Below are positions 25,027 to 34,450 of a stretch of 64,000 bases of DNA, in pieces. The stretch covers positions 186,001-250,000 of the forward strand of contig JAPLDJ010000015.1 of NCBI GenBank assembly GCA_026391805.1. Direction: 5' to 3'. The DNA is from Bacteroidota bacterium. Lineage in GTDB: Bacteria; Bacteroidota; Bacteroidia; Bacteroidales; FEN-979. Numbering within the stretch: position 1 is the first letter of the stretch; every line of letters begins with the position of its first letter. The notes under the pieces are model-generated. The model had not been told where the DNA came from and ran no database searches. It saw only the letters and a list, made by a program, of their open reading frames with translations. The position numbers were made by a program, and so were the translations under genes.

Positions 25027-25138
25027 ATTTCAATTTTTTAAGTTCAATTCTTTATTTTGAGGTCCCGGTTCGCTTCGCTCCCGGGATTAATTCGACTATA
25101 AAATTTCACTTTACTTCGTTCCCGAAATTTTAGTCTCA

Positions 25139-25648
25139 TTAATCTTTTCTTTTCTTTGCAATGATGATCGATCCGATCATGGCGGCCAGCAGCAGGATGC
25201 TGATCACTTCAAAGGGAAGTGCATATCCGTATTTGCCGGTGCTGATCAGGGCCTGCCCGATGTCCTCGATGTTCGTCCGCTCTTTCGGGATGACTGTTTC
25301 AGGGAATTTGTATTGCAGGATGGCAGCGATGGCCACAGCAGCTCCAACCAGTGCAGTAAGTGCCGAGAAGATCACTTTTGCGAGACCCGGCTGTTCCAGT
25401 TTAGCTCCGACATGGCTGGTCAAAAGGATTGAAAAGATGATCAGTACAACGATACCGCCGGCATAGAGGGTCAGCTGGATGGCTGCCAGGAAGTTGAAGC
25501 GGAGCATGAAGTAAAGGCCGGCTGTAGAGACCAACACGAACAGCAGGAAGGTCGCGGCCCGCAAAATTCGCCGGCTGGTCACCGTCAGGATCGAAAAGAT
25601 CACGATGACCGCCGAAAAGATAAAAAACATGATCTGATTGTTCGTCAT
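25139..25648 (-). CDS. nuoJ: NADH-quinone oxidoreductase subunit J
   Basis: 169 residues, five predicted helices; the pi-bulge helix region LQFNFLAAIQ-like stretch reads LRFNFLAAIQLTLYAGGIVVL, diagnostic of NuoJ. The ATG overlaps the nuoI stop (TAATG). Confidence 0.93.
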   Translation of the reverse strand: MTNNQIMFFIFSAVIVIFSILTVTSRRILRAATFLLFVLVSTAGLYFMLRFNFLAAIQLTLYAGGIVVLIIFSILLTSHVGAKLEQPGLAKVIFSALTALVGAAVAIAAILQYKFPETVIPKERTNIEDIGQALISTGKYGYALPFEVISILLLAAMIGSIIIAKKRKD

Positions 25649-26127
25649 TATGCAATCTCTTTTAAGATGGATGAACCGGGTTGATTTAAAATCTTTGTAA
25701 GAACAGTGCGGTCGAATACAGCATGTTCAAATTCCTGCCCGAATGCCAGTGCGTTTTCGGGACAGGTCTTGACACAGAGGCTGCAAAAGGTGCACATGCC
25801 AAGGTGGTAAATGTGCTGGTCGATGATCCTGACCTTTTTTCCGTCGGGTCCGTCGATCCTTGCCGATATAACCTCGATGGAGCCGTTGGGGCAGTTCAGT
25901 TCACAGATAGCACAACCAGTGCACCTGTGATGGTTATTCTCATCATGGGGCATGATCACTTCTCCCTTGAACCGGTCATACATTTTAAGGGTTTTCCGGT
26001 TTTCCGGGTACTGTTGTGTCACGATCTGTCCGGGACTGAAAAAATACTTCCCTGTCACCGACATCCCAATGAGAAGGGATCTTACACCGGTGAAGATATC
26101 TGCAAAATATTTAAAGAATTCTTTCAT
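25648..26127 (-). CDS. nuoI: NADH-quinone oxidoreductase subunit I
   Basis: 159 residues from the ATG at 26127 (MKEFFKYFADIF), 5 bases after the nuoH stop; the frame is open farther upstream but that would run into nuoH. Two [4Fe-4S] motifs for clusters N6a/N6b: CTGCAICELNCPNG and CTFCSLCVKTCPENA. It carries electrons towards NuoB. In the absence of NuoEFG these clusters may receive electrons directly from an external donor. Confidence 0.93.
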   Translation of the reverse strand: MKEFFKYFADIFTGVRSLLIGMSVTGKYFFSPGQIVTQQYPENRKTLKMYDRFKGEVIMPHDENNHHRCTGCAICELNCPNGSIEVISARIDGPDGKKVRIIDQHIYHLGMCTFCSLCVKTCPENALAFGQEFEHAVFDRTVLTKILNQPGSSILKEIA

Positions 26128-26132
26128 AGATT

Positions 26133-27227
26133 TTAAAAATGCCAACCCATTAATACTATAAATGCCATCAGGAGTATGTTGAAAAGGTTGATGGGTAAAA
26201 GGTATTTCCATTCGAGGGTCAAAAGCTGGTCGATACGGAGCCTCGGGAAGGTCCATTTGAACCACATCATCAGCCAGATGATAAATCCGGTTTTCAGGAT
26301 GTACCAGATGGAAGGCGGGATGTAATTCATAACAGTGTTGAAGCCGTCCCAGCCATGCACCATGAAGGGCATCCAGCCGCCCAGGAAGACAGTGGCGCCG
26401 ATGGAAGCCACAATGAACATGTTCATGTATTCGGCAAGGAAGAAAAAGGCGAATTTGATTCCCGAATATTCCGTGTGGAAACCGGCGGTAAGTTCTGATT
26501 CTGCTTCAGCAAGGTCGAAAGGTCCGCGGTTGGTTTCGGCCGTTGATGCGATCAGGAAGACGACGAAGGCAATGAAGGCGGGAATGTGTCCTTTGAAAAG
26601 GAACCAGCCGTATTCCTGTCCCTGTACGATCTCCGAAAACTGCATTGTCCCGGCAAGGATGATAATGGTAAGCAGCGACATCCCGACCGATAATTCATAG
26701 GAGATGATCTGTGCACCGCTTCTCATGGCGCCGATCAGGGAATATTTATTGTTGCTGGACCAGCCGGCGAGCAGAATTCCCACAACACCGAGCGAGGAAA
26801 CTGCGATCACATAGAGGATGCCAATGTCGAAATCGATGGCATGCAATCCCTTGGCAAAAGGAATGGCCGCGATGGCCATGAAGGAAGCGATGATAACGAT
26901 AAAGGGAGCAATGTTGAAGAGAAGCTTATCTGAATTCTTGATCGTAATGAGCTCCTTCATCAGCAGCTTGATGAAATCGGCGATGGTCTGGAAGATCCCG
27001 TAGGGGCCGACACGGTTAGGCCCGACGCGGTTCTGCATGAAGGCGCAGACCTTTCGTTCGGCATAAACGAGGAAAAGGCCGACCAGGGCGTAAAACAGCA
27101 GGAACACCAGCCCGATGATGGTCATCTCCGAGATCAGCGCCCAGGTTGGAGGCATCACATGGTAAAGCCACTCGTGGATCGACTGCGTTAAAGATGCGAC
27201 AAAGTTGTCGTAGATATTTGAAGTCAT
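26133..27227 (-). CDS. nuoH: NADH-quinone oxidoreductase subunit H
   Basis: 364 residues, eight membrane helices; forms the quinone chamber at the junction of the arms. Diagnostic stretches: [43 protein letters not shown] and [14 protein letters not shown]. Normal length. Confidence 0.96.
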   Translation of the reverse strand: MTSNIYDNFVASLTQSIHEWLYHVMPPTWALISEMTIIGLVFLLFYALVGLFLVYAERKVCAFMQNRVGPNRVGPYGIFQTIADFIKLLMKELITIKNSDKLLFNIAPFIVIIASFMAIAAIPFAKGLHAIDFDIGILYVIAVSSLGVVGILLAGWSSNNKYSLIGAMRSGAQIISYELSVGMSLLTIIILAGTMQFSEIVQGQEYGWFLFKGHIPAFIAFVVFLIASTAETNRGPFDLAEAESELTAGFHTEYSGIKFAFFFLAEYMNMFIVASIGATVFLGGWMPFMVHGWDGFNTVMNYIPPSIWYILKTGFIIWLMMWFKWTFPRLRIDQLLTLEWKYLLPINLFNILLMAFIVLMGWHF

Positions 27228-27239
27228 ACTGAATGTGGG

Positions 27240-28367
27240 TTATCTGTCAATATCCGGAATTACTAGGTCTAGCGAGCCGCCGATGGCAACCAGGTCGGCA
27301 ATCTTCAGGTCCCTGCTGATATGATCCAGCACGGAAAGGTTGCTGAAGCTGGGTGTGCGGAACTTCATGCGGTAAGGGGTTTTATTCCCGTCGCTGATGC
27401 AATAGAGCCCCAGATCGCCACGGGCCGATTCCACGCGCTGGTAATATTCACCGGCAGGAAGTTTGATCACGGCTTTCATCTTGGCTGTAAAGTCACCTTC
27501 CGGGATGTTGTCGATGAGCTGCTCGATGATGTTCATCGATTCGCGCATCTCGTCCATTCTCACCAGGTAGCGTGCAAGGGTATCTCCTTCCGTGTAAAGG
27601 ATCTCTTTGAAATCAACTTTGTCGTAAAGGGCATAGGGATGATGCTTACGCACATCGCATGACCACCCGGAACCTCTTCCAGAAGGGCCGGTGACGCCCC
27701 AGCTGATGGCATCTTCCTTCGACATTAAACCGATGTTCCGTGAGCGTTCGCGGAAAATGACATTGCCAGAAAGGATGTTATCGTAATCCCTGATCTTTTT
27801 CCTGAAATATTTAATGAAGGCTTTGACGTCCTTCTGAAAGTTCGGGTGGATGTCCCATAAAAGTCCGCCGGGGGTATAGTAACTCTGAAGGAATCGTGCG
27901 CCGGTGGTTTCTTCCCAGATGTCGAGGATCTTTTCCCGGTCACGCAGTCCATAGAAGAAGCAGGTGAGGCCACCGAGATCCATGCCGAAACTGGCCCACC
28001 AGAGCTGGTGCGACTGGATCCGGGCGAGTTCATCCATTATGGTGCGGACATACTTTACTCTTTCCGGAACCTCAATTTCCAGCGCTTTTTCCACAAGGAG
28101 GCAGACGGCGTGGTTGTTTATATGGGCGGAAAGGTAATCTATCCGGTCGGTCAGGTGGATGATCTGGGGATAGGTATCCTTTTCACACATCTTTTCGATC
28201 CCGCGGTGGATGTAACCGCAATGGGGTTTCAGGCTTTTTACGATCTCGCCCTGGAGGGTAACCACAAGACGCAGCACACCGTGTGTTGACGGATGCTGCG
28301 GTCCCATGTTGATGTGGTATTCTTCTTCCTCAACCAGGGGGACGGGCGTATGGATGACTTCTTTCAT
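27240..28367 (-). CDS. nuoD: NADH-quinone oxidoreductase subunit D
   Basis: 375 residues of the 49-kDa/[NiFe]-hydrogenase large-subunit-like family that forms the quinone site with NuoB. Markers: GPQHPSTHGVLRL with the quinone-site His, HRGIEKMCE, and the C-terminal SNLSVLDHISRDLKIADLVAIGGSLDLVIPDIDR region. It is separate from nuoC, not fused. Confidence 0.96.
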   Translation of the reverse strand: MKEVIHTPVPLVEEEEYHINMGPQHPSTHGVLRLVVTLQGEIVKSLKPHCGYIHRGIEKMCEKDTYPQIIHLTDRIDYLSAHINNHAVCLLVEKALEIEVPERVKYVRTIMDELARIQSHQLWWASFGMDLGGLTCFFYGLRDREKILDIWEETTGARFLQSYYTPGGLLWDIHPNFQKDVKAFIKYFRKKIRDYDNILSGNVIFRERSRNIGLMSKEDAISWGVTGPSGRGSGWSCDVRKHHPYALYDKVDFKEILYTEGDTLARYLVRMDEMRESMNIIEQLIDNIPEGDFTAKMKAVIKLPAGEYYQRVESARGDLGLYCISDGNKTPYRMKFRTPSFSNLSVLDHISRDLKIADLVAIGGSLDLVIPDIDR

Positions 28368-28373
28368 ACTAAC

Positions 28374-28832
28374 TTATAGTTCAACGATGTTAACTTCGTC
28401 TTTATAATCTTTTCGCAAGGGATAACCAACCCAGTTTTCATCGAGAAAAATCCGGCGCATATCAGGGTGGTTGGCAAAGCGGATCCCGAGCATGTCGTAA
28501 ATCTCCCTTTCATGGAATTCCGCCGTTCTCCAGATATCACAAACCGTATCGATGACAGGATTTTCCCGGTCTTCGGTTTTCACCTTCAGAACGATGGCAT
28601 GACCATGCTTTGTGGATTCCAGGTGATAAACCACCATCAGGTATTTCTCCATATCCACGCCGCTCTGGCAGAACAGGTAATCGAATGCCGTATCTTCGTT
28701 TTCTTTCAGGCTGATGGCTGCAGAATGCAGCTTTGCAGCCGGGACGATGAACGTCGGGTACTGCTTGCTTTCTTCCAAACCCGCTTCAGGGATAAGGGTA
28801 AGCACTCTTTCCTTTAATTTCTCAGGATCCAT
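28374..28832 (-). CDS. nuoC: NADH-quinone oxidoreductase subunit C
   Basis: 152 residues, 30-kDa subunit family: WRTAEFHEREIYDMLGIRF and PDMRRIFLDENWVGYPLRKDY are diagnostic. Structural subunit of the peripheral arm. Six bases before nuoD. Confidence 0.95.
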   Translation of the reverse strand: MDPEKLKERVLTLIPEAGLEESKQYPTFIVPAAKLHSAAISLKENEDTAFDYLFCQSGVDMEKYLMVVYHLESTKHGHAIVLKVKTEDRENPVIDTVCDIWRTAEFHEREIYDMLGIRFANHPDMRRIFLDENWVGYPLRKDYKDEVNIVEL

Positions 28833-28844
28833 GTTATCGTGCTA

Positions 28845-29381
28845 TCATTTAACTTTTTCGATTTTCTTGGCGTCAGTGATGGTCTGTAGCTTGATTTTCC
28901 GCTGCAACTGCATGACGCCATAGAGAAGGGCTTCGGGGCGGGGCGGGCAGCCGGGGATATAGACATCCACCGGGATGATATGGTCAACTCCGCGAACCAC
29001 ATGGTAACAATTATAATAGAATGGGCCGCCGGAAACGGCACAGGCCCCCATTGCGATCACAAATTTGGGTTCCGACATCTGGTCGTACAACCGTTTCAGG
29101 ACAGGGGCCATTTTGTTAACGATGGTGCCTGCCACCACAATTACATCGGCCTGGCGGGGGCTGGCGCGGTAGACTTCGATCCCGAACCGGGCAAAATCAT
29201 GACGGGAAGCACCCGTGGCCATCATCTCGATACCACAGCAGCTAGTGGCGAAAGTCAGTGGCCAGACTGAATTCGAACGGCCCCAGTCGATGATGTCATC
29301 AATGGTTGTAAGAAGGATTCCCTGGCCGGTTTTTTTGAAGGATTCCAGGGTTTCGTTATCCCGGAAATCCTTTTCTTTCAT
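28845..29381 (-). CDS. nuoB: NADH-quinone oxidoreductase subunit B
   Basis: 178 residues from the ATG at 29381, just past the nuoA stop; an earlier ATG at 29396 would overlap nuoA by ten bases. Holds cluster N2, the direct donor to quinone: tandem Cys in [18 protein letters not shown], then MGACAVSGG and [10 protein letters not shown] supply the other ligands. Confidence 0.95.
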   Translation of the reverse strand: MKEKDFRDNETLESFKKTGQGILLTTIDDIIDWGRSNSVWPLTFATSCCGIEMMATGASRHDFARFGIEVYRASPRQADVIVVAGTIVNKMAPVLKRLYDQMSEPKFVIAMGACAVSGGPFYYNCYHVVRGVDHIIPVDVYIPGCPPRPEALLYGVMQLQRKIKLQTITDAKKIEKVK

Positions 29382-29386
29382 ATTTT

Positions 29387-29737
29387 TTATTCCCATTTCA
29401 GCGCTCCTTTCTTCCAGGCATAAAGCAAACCAATTCCAAGGATGAAAAAGAAAATGACGATTTCAACGAAACCTCTCATTCCTGCCTCTTTCATGACTTT
29501 GGCCCAGGGAAAAATGAACACTGTTTCAACGTCGAACACCAGGAAAATAATGGCGAAAAGGTAATACCCGACATTGAACTGAAGCCACGATAATCCCTCG
29601 GTGGGGATACCGCACTCATAGGTTTCGGCTTTCTGGGGATTGGTTGAGGTGGGTGGAATGTAACTCGAGAAAAGCAGGGCGATGCCAACGAGAAATGCCC
29701 CGACGATAAAGAATAGAATCAGGCTTTCTGCACTCAT
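29387..29737 (-). CDS. nuoA: NADH-quinone oxidoreductase subunit A
   Basis: 116 residues, three membrane helices; the loop [20 protein letters not shown] holds the conserved Cys and lies at the quinone chamber. First gene of an eleven-gene operon nuoABCDHIJKLMN. A TAATTTTG element lies at 29769-29776 upstream. Confidence 0.94.
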   Translation of the reverse strand: MSAESLILFFIVGAFLVGIALLFSSYIPPTSTNPQKAETYECGIPTEGLSWLQFNVGYYLFAIIFLVFDVETVFIFPWAKVMKEAGMRGFVEIVIFFFILGIGLLYAWKKGALKWE

Positions 29738-29768
29738 AATGTTATTTAGTTAACAAATTATAGCGGCG

Positions 29769-29776
29769 CAAAATTA
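29769..29776 (-). promoter_or_regulatory. Candidate -7 element for nuo operon
   Basis: TAATTTTG on the minus strand, 32 bases before the nuoA ATG. No certain -33 TTG, so single-motif support. Confidence 0.45.
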
Positions 29777-29862
29777 AAAATTAATCCCATAAAAACTAAA
29801 TCATTACATGAAGAAAACTATATATCAACTGCATTCCGGAATAAATCAGCAAAGAGATTGAG

Positions 29863-29897
29863 AAATGTCAATGCAGAAATGCAAGATGCAAGATGCA
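29863..29897. repeat. Heptamer array upstream of nuoA
   Basis: Five 7-base units (aaatgtc, aatgcag, aaatgca, agatgca, agatgca) in the gap between nuoA and the DUF2339 gene, ending 18 bases before the DUF2339 stop codon. Confidence 0.7.
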
Positions 29898-29915
29898 TTA
29901 AAAATCATAAGCCAA

Positions 29916-31583
29916 CTACCTCTCTGCCTCATTCTTCGCCTTAAGTTTATTCACATAGTAAACCGATATCCCGATGGTGATGATGGCCAGGAAAAGGAAT
30001 GCGATGATCTGGTATACCATGCCGATCTTGGCAAGGTCGACGGCGAAAAGATAAAACATTGTGGCAATCAGGGTGGCGAACATCATGTACCGGTACTTCA
30101 CATTCTTCAGGACAAGGCTGAGCAGGAAATAGAACAGTGCAGCCAACGTCCAGGAAAGTGTGATGTACTGTCCGGGCACGGCTTTGTAAAGGGCATACAA
30201 CATGGTGATAAACAGAATGACCAGATAGGTATTCCGGATCACCTCGGTTTTGATGTTGAGCCGTTCTCTCTGCCAGTTGATGATGCGGGCCGAAAAGAAG
30301 GCGACGACCGGGAATGCGAAGTTTGTCATTTCATGTGAAACCGTATTGGACATGGATCCGATCATGATAAAAATGAACAGGATCAGGTTCATGACGATGA
30401 TGATCCTGGAACGAAACCAGAGGGCCATCGAAACCACCAGCAAACTCTGAAAAGCGAGGAAAAGATAGGCTTTCGGAAGGCCATATAACCCGTAAAGCGC
30501 AATGCTGATGCTCATGAAGCTGTATAATGCATAAAGTGCCGGCGAATATTTCCAGGGCGACCTGAACTTAAGAACAGCTGAAAATCCCAGGCAGAAAACT
30601 GCGATCGAAACAAAAATCATGATATAGCCTGTCGGGAAAAAGGCCAGGACAATCGATCCCAGCAGGGCGGAGAACCCCAGCCCGTTCAGGATGACGGTGG
30701 AAAGGATGATATCGTCCGGGAAAAGTCCTTTCTGTTTTACAAGTGTCACCATGGAATAGGCAGCGCCAACAAGCGCCAGGTAAATGTAAAAGGAGTGATG
30801 ACTGCCGACCATCTGAAATTTCTGGGTCATAAGCGGATTGCCGAAAAACCAGATAAAAAACACCAGGTAGGTCAGGATCACTGAAAGTGTCAGCAAACGG
30901 GACCATCCAAAACGCCAGAACAGGATCATGTTGGTGATGGCCGAAACGGTGACCAGCAGGAGTAGAATGGGTGTGATATTGCTGATAATGGCCAGCGACA
31001 ACGTCGTTAGCAATGCCAGGACAGCAAATCCTTCCGATTTTCTGCGAATGGCCTCATAAAACTGGTAACCTGCCACAACCAGCAGTAAACCGATAACGAT
31101 GTAATTATTGGATATGACCGGAGGTGTTGTGAAATAATGAAGCCTGGCAACGGTGTAAAAGAGGAGAATGTGCGCAAAGAGCGTAAAGATGAAAGCGAGG
31201 TATTGATATGATTTCCGGATAAAACGGGCGAGAAACATCATCCCGGCAAATGCAACGATCCCGATGAAAAATGAAACTATCGGGTAACCTTTTGTTGAGA
31301 TAAAATGGGTCAGGAAAACGATCCCGAGAAAGAGCACAATGTTGCCGATAAACGCCAGGCCGTATTCACCGAATTTTGATTCCATGACTCCTTCGGCGCC
31401 TTCCCATGGAAGCTTCAGGCTGAAATCATCATCTTCAGGTTCGGTCTCCGGCCTTGTTCTCGTTTCCTTCTGCTTCAGACCAAGGATCTCTTTTTCGAGG
31501 ATTGAAATGCGGTTTTCAAGCGCATTCAGTTGATCCCGCATGTTGAATTCATCAGATTGCCTTGTTGATTCTTGATTTGTCAT
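29916..31583 (-). CDS. DUF2339-type multi-spanning membrane protein
   Basis: 555 residues from the ATG at 31583, which has a strong Shine-Dalgarno (AAAGGAGG, 4 bases away); a longer start at 31613 is unlikely. The N-terminal ~60 residues form a coiled coil (DQLNALENRISILEKEILGLK) and acidic linker; then KFGEYGLAFIGNIVLFLG begins about 15 membrane helices. This matches DUF2339 predicted membrane proteins, function unknown. It is downstream of the NrfD gene in the same direction, 121 bases away. Confidence 0.8.
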   Translation of the reverse strand: MTNQESTRQSDEFNMRDQLNALENRISILEKEILGLKQKETRTRPETEPEDDDFSLKLPWEGAEGVMESKFGEYGLAFIGNIVLFLGIVFLTHFISTKGYPIVSFFIGIVAFAGMMFLARFIRKSYQYLAFIFTLFAHILLFYTVARLHYFTTPPVISNNYIVIGLLLVVAGYQFYEAIRRKSEGFAVLALLTTLSLAIISNITPILLLLVTVSAITNMILFWRFGWSRLLTLSVILTYLVFFIWFFGNPLMTQKFQMVGSHHSFYIYLALVGAAYSMVTLVKQKGLFPDDIILSTVILNGLGFSALLGSIVLAFFPTGYIMIFVSIAVFCLGFSAVLKFRSPWKYSPALYALYSFMSISIALYGLYGLPKAYLFLAFQSLLVVSMALWFRSRIIIVMNLILFIFIMIGSMSNTVSHEMTNFAFPVVAFFSARIINWQRERLNIKTEVIRNTYLVILFITMLYALYKAVPGQYITLSWTLAALFYFLLSLVLKNVKYRYMMFATLIATMFYLFAVDLAKIGMVYQIIAFLFLAIITIGISVYYVNKLKAKNEAER

Positions 31584-31704
31584 ACGTCCTCCTTTATAAC
31601 ATAAGTTATACACAAACAGGGATCATCAAAGGTCAGGTAAGAACAGGCAGGAAATTCCTGCCGGATAGTCGGACAAGTTTGTGATTCGGCTTCTTGATGT
31701 TCGG

Positions 31705-32916
31705 TTACTCAGCTGATACCGGTTCTTCCAACGGATGTTTTTTCCAGGGTGGCAGCAGCCAGAGCAGGAATGCAAGGATCAGGAACGGAACAACGAACCA
31801 TAGCGCAGCCATAAGGTATCCTTCGGAACCGATCAGGCCGATCTTGAAGTCGGTAAATCCGTAAAAGCTTTTCGAGAAGAGCTGTCCGCCGATCACCACA
31901 TTCCAGCGCATCCAGAAGATCCCGAAAAGGACCAGCATGCTGATGAGGAGATAGGTTATCCGCCGGATTTTCTCGGAAGGCTTATAGAACTGAAATAATC
32001 CCAGCGTAAAGAGCGGGATCAGCATTCCCATAAACACCTGGAAGATGATGAGGGTGATATAAAGTTTTCCTGACACCAGGAGCGACAGGATCTCGAATGA
32101 TTCTTCCGCCTCATAAATCCGGTGGATCTGGTCGAGTGCCTCAAGGGTAAAATCGAGGATCAGGATATAGAACAGGTATTTTGCGATGGTATCCAGGCAG
32201 GCCATGTCCACCTTCACCTTCCGGAGCCTGGAAATGACCATGTAGAGGAACATGACCAGCGCGATGCCCGAAACCATGGCTGAGAAAAGGAAAATCACCG
32301 GCATCAGAACAGTCGACCACCAGGGGTTGGCCTTCACGGATCCGAAAATGAACCCGACATAGCCGTGCAACAGGAACGCGGAAGGTATACCTACAATGGT
32401 GATTATGTATCCTATCTTATCGTCGAGGGCGACCGAACGCGGGGAGATGTCATTCGAATAGAGGGTGAACGCCCGATAAAGGAATCGCTTGAACCCGGTG
32501 CTTTTCTGCGACCAGAGGATCATGTCGCGCCGGTTGTCAAACCAGATTTCCAATAGCAACACAACCATCAGGTACCACAGGTAGACAAACCCGAAGATCG
32601 CCATGGCCGAAGTGGAATGGGGCGTCGTCATGATCTCGTAAGCGCGCTGTGGTTTCCCGAGATGGCTGATCAGGGGCATCGTTGCCACCATGAGAAAAGC
32701 GAGGGCGGTGAGAAGCGCAATGTTATAGGTCGGTCCCAGCACCTTGACCTTGAACACCCGTTCGAGGGAGGCGAGGATGAAGGCCCCGGCAACGAGTCCC
32801 GTGATGTAGGGATACTGGACAATGAGAATGCTCCAGGAGAGCTCGATCTCATTCGGATAAATAAAGCCTTTTACGTGTGAAAGGACTTCATAAAGATGTT
32901 GGAAATGCATATCCAT
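31705..32916 (-). CDS. NrfD/PsrC-family integral membrane quinone-interacting subunit
   Basis: 403 residues with ~10 membrane helices, family NrfD/PsrC. These subunits bind quinol and exchange electrons with a membrane-facing ferredoxin subunit. A good ribosome-binding site (GGAGG) precedes the ATG. It follows the ferredoxin gene by one base. No catalytic molybdopterin subunit is encoded nearby. Confidence 0.88.
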   Translation of the reverse strand: MDMHFQHLYEVLSHVKGFIYPNEIELSWSILIVQYPYITGLVAGAFILASLERVFKVKVLGPTYNIALLTALAFLMVATMPLISHLGKPQRAYEIMTTPHSTSAMAIFGFVYLWYLMVVLLLEIWFDNRRDMILWSQKSTGFKRFLYRAFTLYSNDISPRSVALDDKIGYIITIVGIPSAFLLHGYVGFIFGSVKANPWWSTVLMPVIFLFSAMVSGIALVMFLYMVISRLRKVKVDMACLDTIAKYLFYILILDFTLEALDQIHRIYEAEESFEILSLLVSGKLYITLIIFQVFMGMLIPLFTLGLFQFYKPSEKIRRITYLLISMLVLFGIFWMRWNVVIGGQLFSKSFYGFTDFKIGLIGSEGYLMAALWFVVPFLILAFLLWLLPPWKKHPLEEPVSAE

Positions 32917-32917
32917 A

Positions 32918-33685
32918 TCAACGAACCTCCATGCTTAAGGCGTTATAAAAAAGCTTTGAACCGGTATTCAGGTTGGGTTTCAGCACCATGCAGGTATGAT
33001 TTTTTATAAAACTGACCAGCTCGCTGCTTTTATCCCTCAGATTTCCGTATATCCTTGCCTTGGTCGGACAGTTTGCAAAACAAGCGGGAGACATTCCCTT
33101 TTGCAGGCGATGATAACAGAATGTGCATTTATCCGCAACATTCTTTTCCGGGTTAAGGAAGCGGCAGCCATACGGACATGCCTGCACACAATACCTGCAT
33201 CCGATGCAGTAATTCGGGTCGACCAGTACAACGCCTTCAGGCGAAACAAATGTAGCCCCTACCGGGCAGACCTGCACACAGGGAGATTTGTAGCAATGGT
33301 TGCACATCTTCGGCACAAAGAAGGATTTGAAGATCTCGTTGTCCGGAACCGTTTGCTTGAAACCGTCAATCCCGCCATTGGGAGATACGATGGTGACCTC
33401 CCCGTCTTTTTTGATGGTATACTGTTCAACCCAGGAGCGGAAATAAAACGGCTCCATGGGAACGTTGTTCTCCAGCTTGCACGATTTGGCGCACCTTCCG
33501 CAGCCGATGCACTTTTCAATATCGATTCCGATACCGTACCAGGGTCCTTCCCCTTTTGGCTTATCTCCTGCTAAAACAACGGCATTGAAGGGTTTCAGAA
33601 GCCCGGAAGCTACCACTCCGCCGGCCAGAACGAGACCGGATTTTAAAAAGGTCCGTCTTGATGATTTATCCATAGGTTTTCTCAT
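32918..33685 (-). CDS. Periplasmic 4Fe-4S ferredoxin subunit (NrfC/PsrB-like) with Tat signal
   Basis: 255 residues. N-terminal SSRRTFLKSG is a twin-arginine signal, so the folded protein is exported. Four ferredoxin motifs are visible: CIGCGRCAKSC, CNHCYKSPCVQVCP, CIGCRYCVQACP and the CTFCYHRLQKGMSPACFANCP-type group. This is the usual 4x[4Fe-4S] partner of NrfD. The start overlaps the cytochrome stop (ATGA); a second ATG lies four codons later. Confidence 0.9.
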   Translation of the reverse strand: MRKPMDKSSRRTFLKSGLVLAGGVVASGLLKPFNAVVLAGDKPKGEGPWYGIGIDIEKCIGCGRCAKSCKLENNVPMEPFYFRSWVEQYTIKKDGEVTIVSPNGGIDGFKQTVPDNEIFKSFFVPKMCNHCYKSPCVQVCPVGATFVSPEGVVLVDPNYCIGCRYCVQACPYGCRFLNPEKNVADKCTFCYHRLQKGMSPACFANCPTKARIYGNLRDKSSELVSFIKNHTCMVLKPNLNTGSKLFYNALSMEVR

Positions 33686-34194
33686 GGGTCATGGGGATTA
33701 TGGCATTCAATACAATTGAGGAGTTTATGGGTTTCCTTGTCAAAAAGATGATTGTGTTTCTTTTCTTCGACGACCTTTACGACCGATTTGTTGATCGTGT
33801 CGAACAGGATCTTGATCCTTGCTGCATTTTTTTCATGGCATACCGCGCAGAATTGCCTTGTTGAATCGCGCTTCAGGATGAGCGAGTCAGCCAGCTTTAT
33901 CGTATGGGTCGAATCCGAAAAGAGTACATGCTTGCCGGCAGGGCCGTGACAGCCCTCACAGGAGAGTCCGGCATGATGACCTTTGCTTTTATCGCCGAAG
34001 ATGTCTTCATGGCAACGGGCACAGTTCGCTGACGTGCTGTAGTGAAGCGGCCGGTCGGCATTTTCAGCAAGCGCCAGGCCCCGGTAATGTCCATATTCTC
34101 CGAATGACTTTGGCACCAGCAGGTACCTGACGCCAAGGAACAAGGCGATGACCACGGCGAATGTCATGATCAGTCGTTTGATATGTTGCGGCAT
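33682..34194 (-). CDS. Membrane-anchored tetraheme c-type cytochrome
   Basis: 170 residues. A helix at about 8-26 anchors the protein; then four CXXCH heme sites: CARCH, CEGCH, CAVCH and CIECH. It ends HNPHDP. Periplasmic electron carrier, similar in plan to cytochromes paired with NrfCD or DsrOP modules. First gene of the cytochrome-ferredoxin-NrfD operon. Natural partner (donor or acceptor) not visible. Confidence 0.88.
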   Translation of the reverse strand: MPQHIKRLIMTFAVVIALFLGVRYLLVPKSFGEYGHYRGLALAENADRPLHYSTSANCARCHEDIFGDKSKGHHAGLSCEGCHGPAGKHVLFSDSTHTIKLADSLILKRDSTRQFCAVCHEKNAARIKILFDTINKSVVKVVEEKKHNHLFDKETHKLLNCIECHNPHDP

Positions 34195-34397
34195 AACTCA
34201 GATATTAATATTTCGATATAAAACTATGTAAATAATTTTTATGTGATCAGGTATTTGAATCTATATACGTAAACTTGACTGAAATTTATTCTTGGTCTAA
34301 ATTAAATTTAGCGAGAGCAGATGTATGAAAACACAGGCCGGCTAATTGAAAGAAAGTAACGGGCACGCGCAAGGATGCGCGCGCCATCTTTTTTAAT

Positions 34398-34427
34398 TTC
34401 TGCATTCCGGATTCCTGCATTCCCGCA
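34398..34427. repeat. Short 7/8-base array
   Basis: Units ttctgca, ttccgga, ttcctgca, ttcccgca lie between the cytochrome gene and the DUF3109 gene. Confidence 0.55.
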
Positions 34428-34438
34428 TTGATAATCTC

Positions 34439-34446
34439 TACCTTTG
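34439..34446 (+). promoter_or_regulatory. -7 element before DUF3109 gene
   Basis: TACCTTTG ends 4 bases before the ATG at 34451, suggesting a leaderless or near-leaderless message. No -33 TTG at the expected distance. Confidence 0.4.
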
Positions 34447-34450
34447 CGCC

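Noticed and set aside
19717-29737. Missing nuoEFG as an assembly or deletion defect
   Set aside because: The operon is contiguous and the same eleven-gene set is normal in Bacteroidetes.
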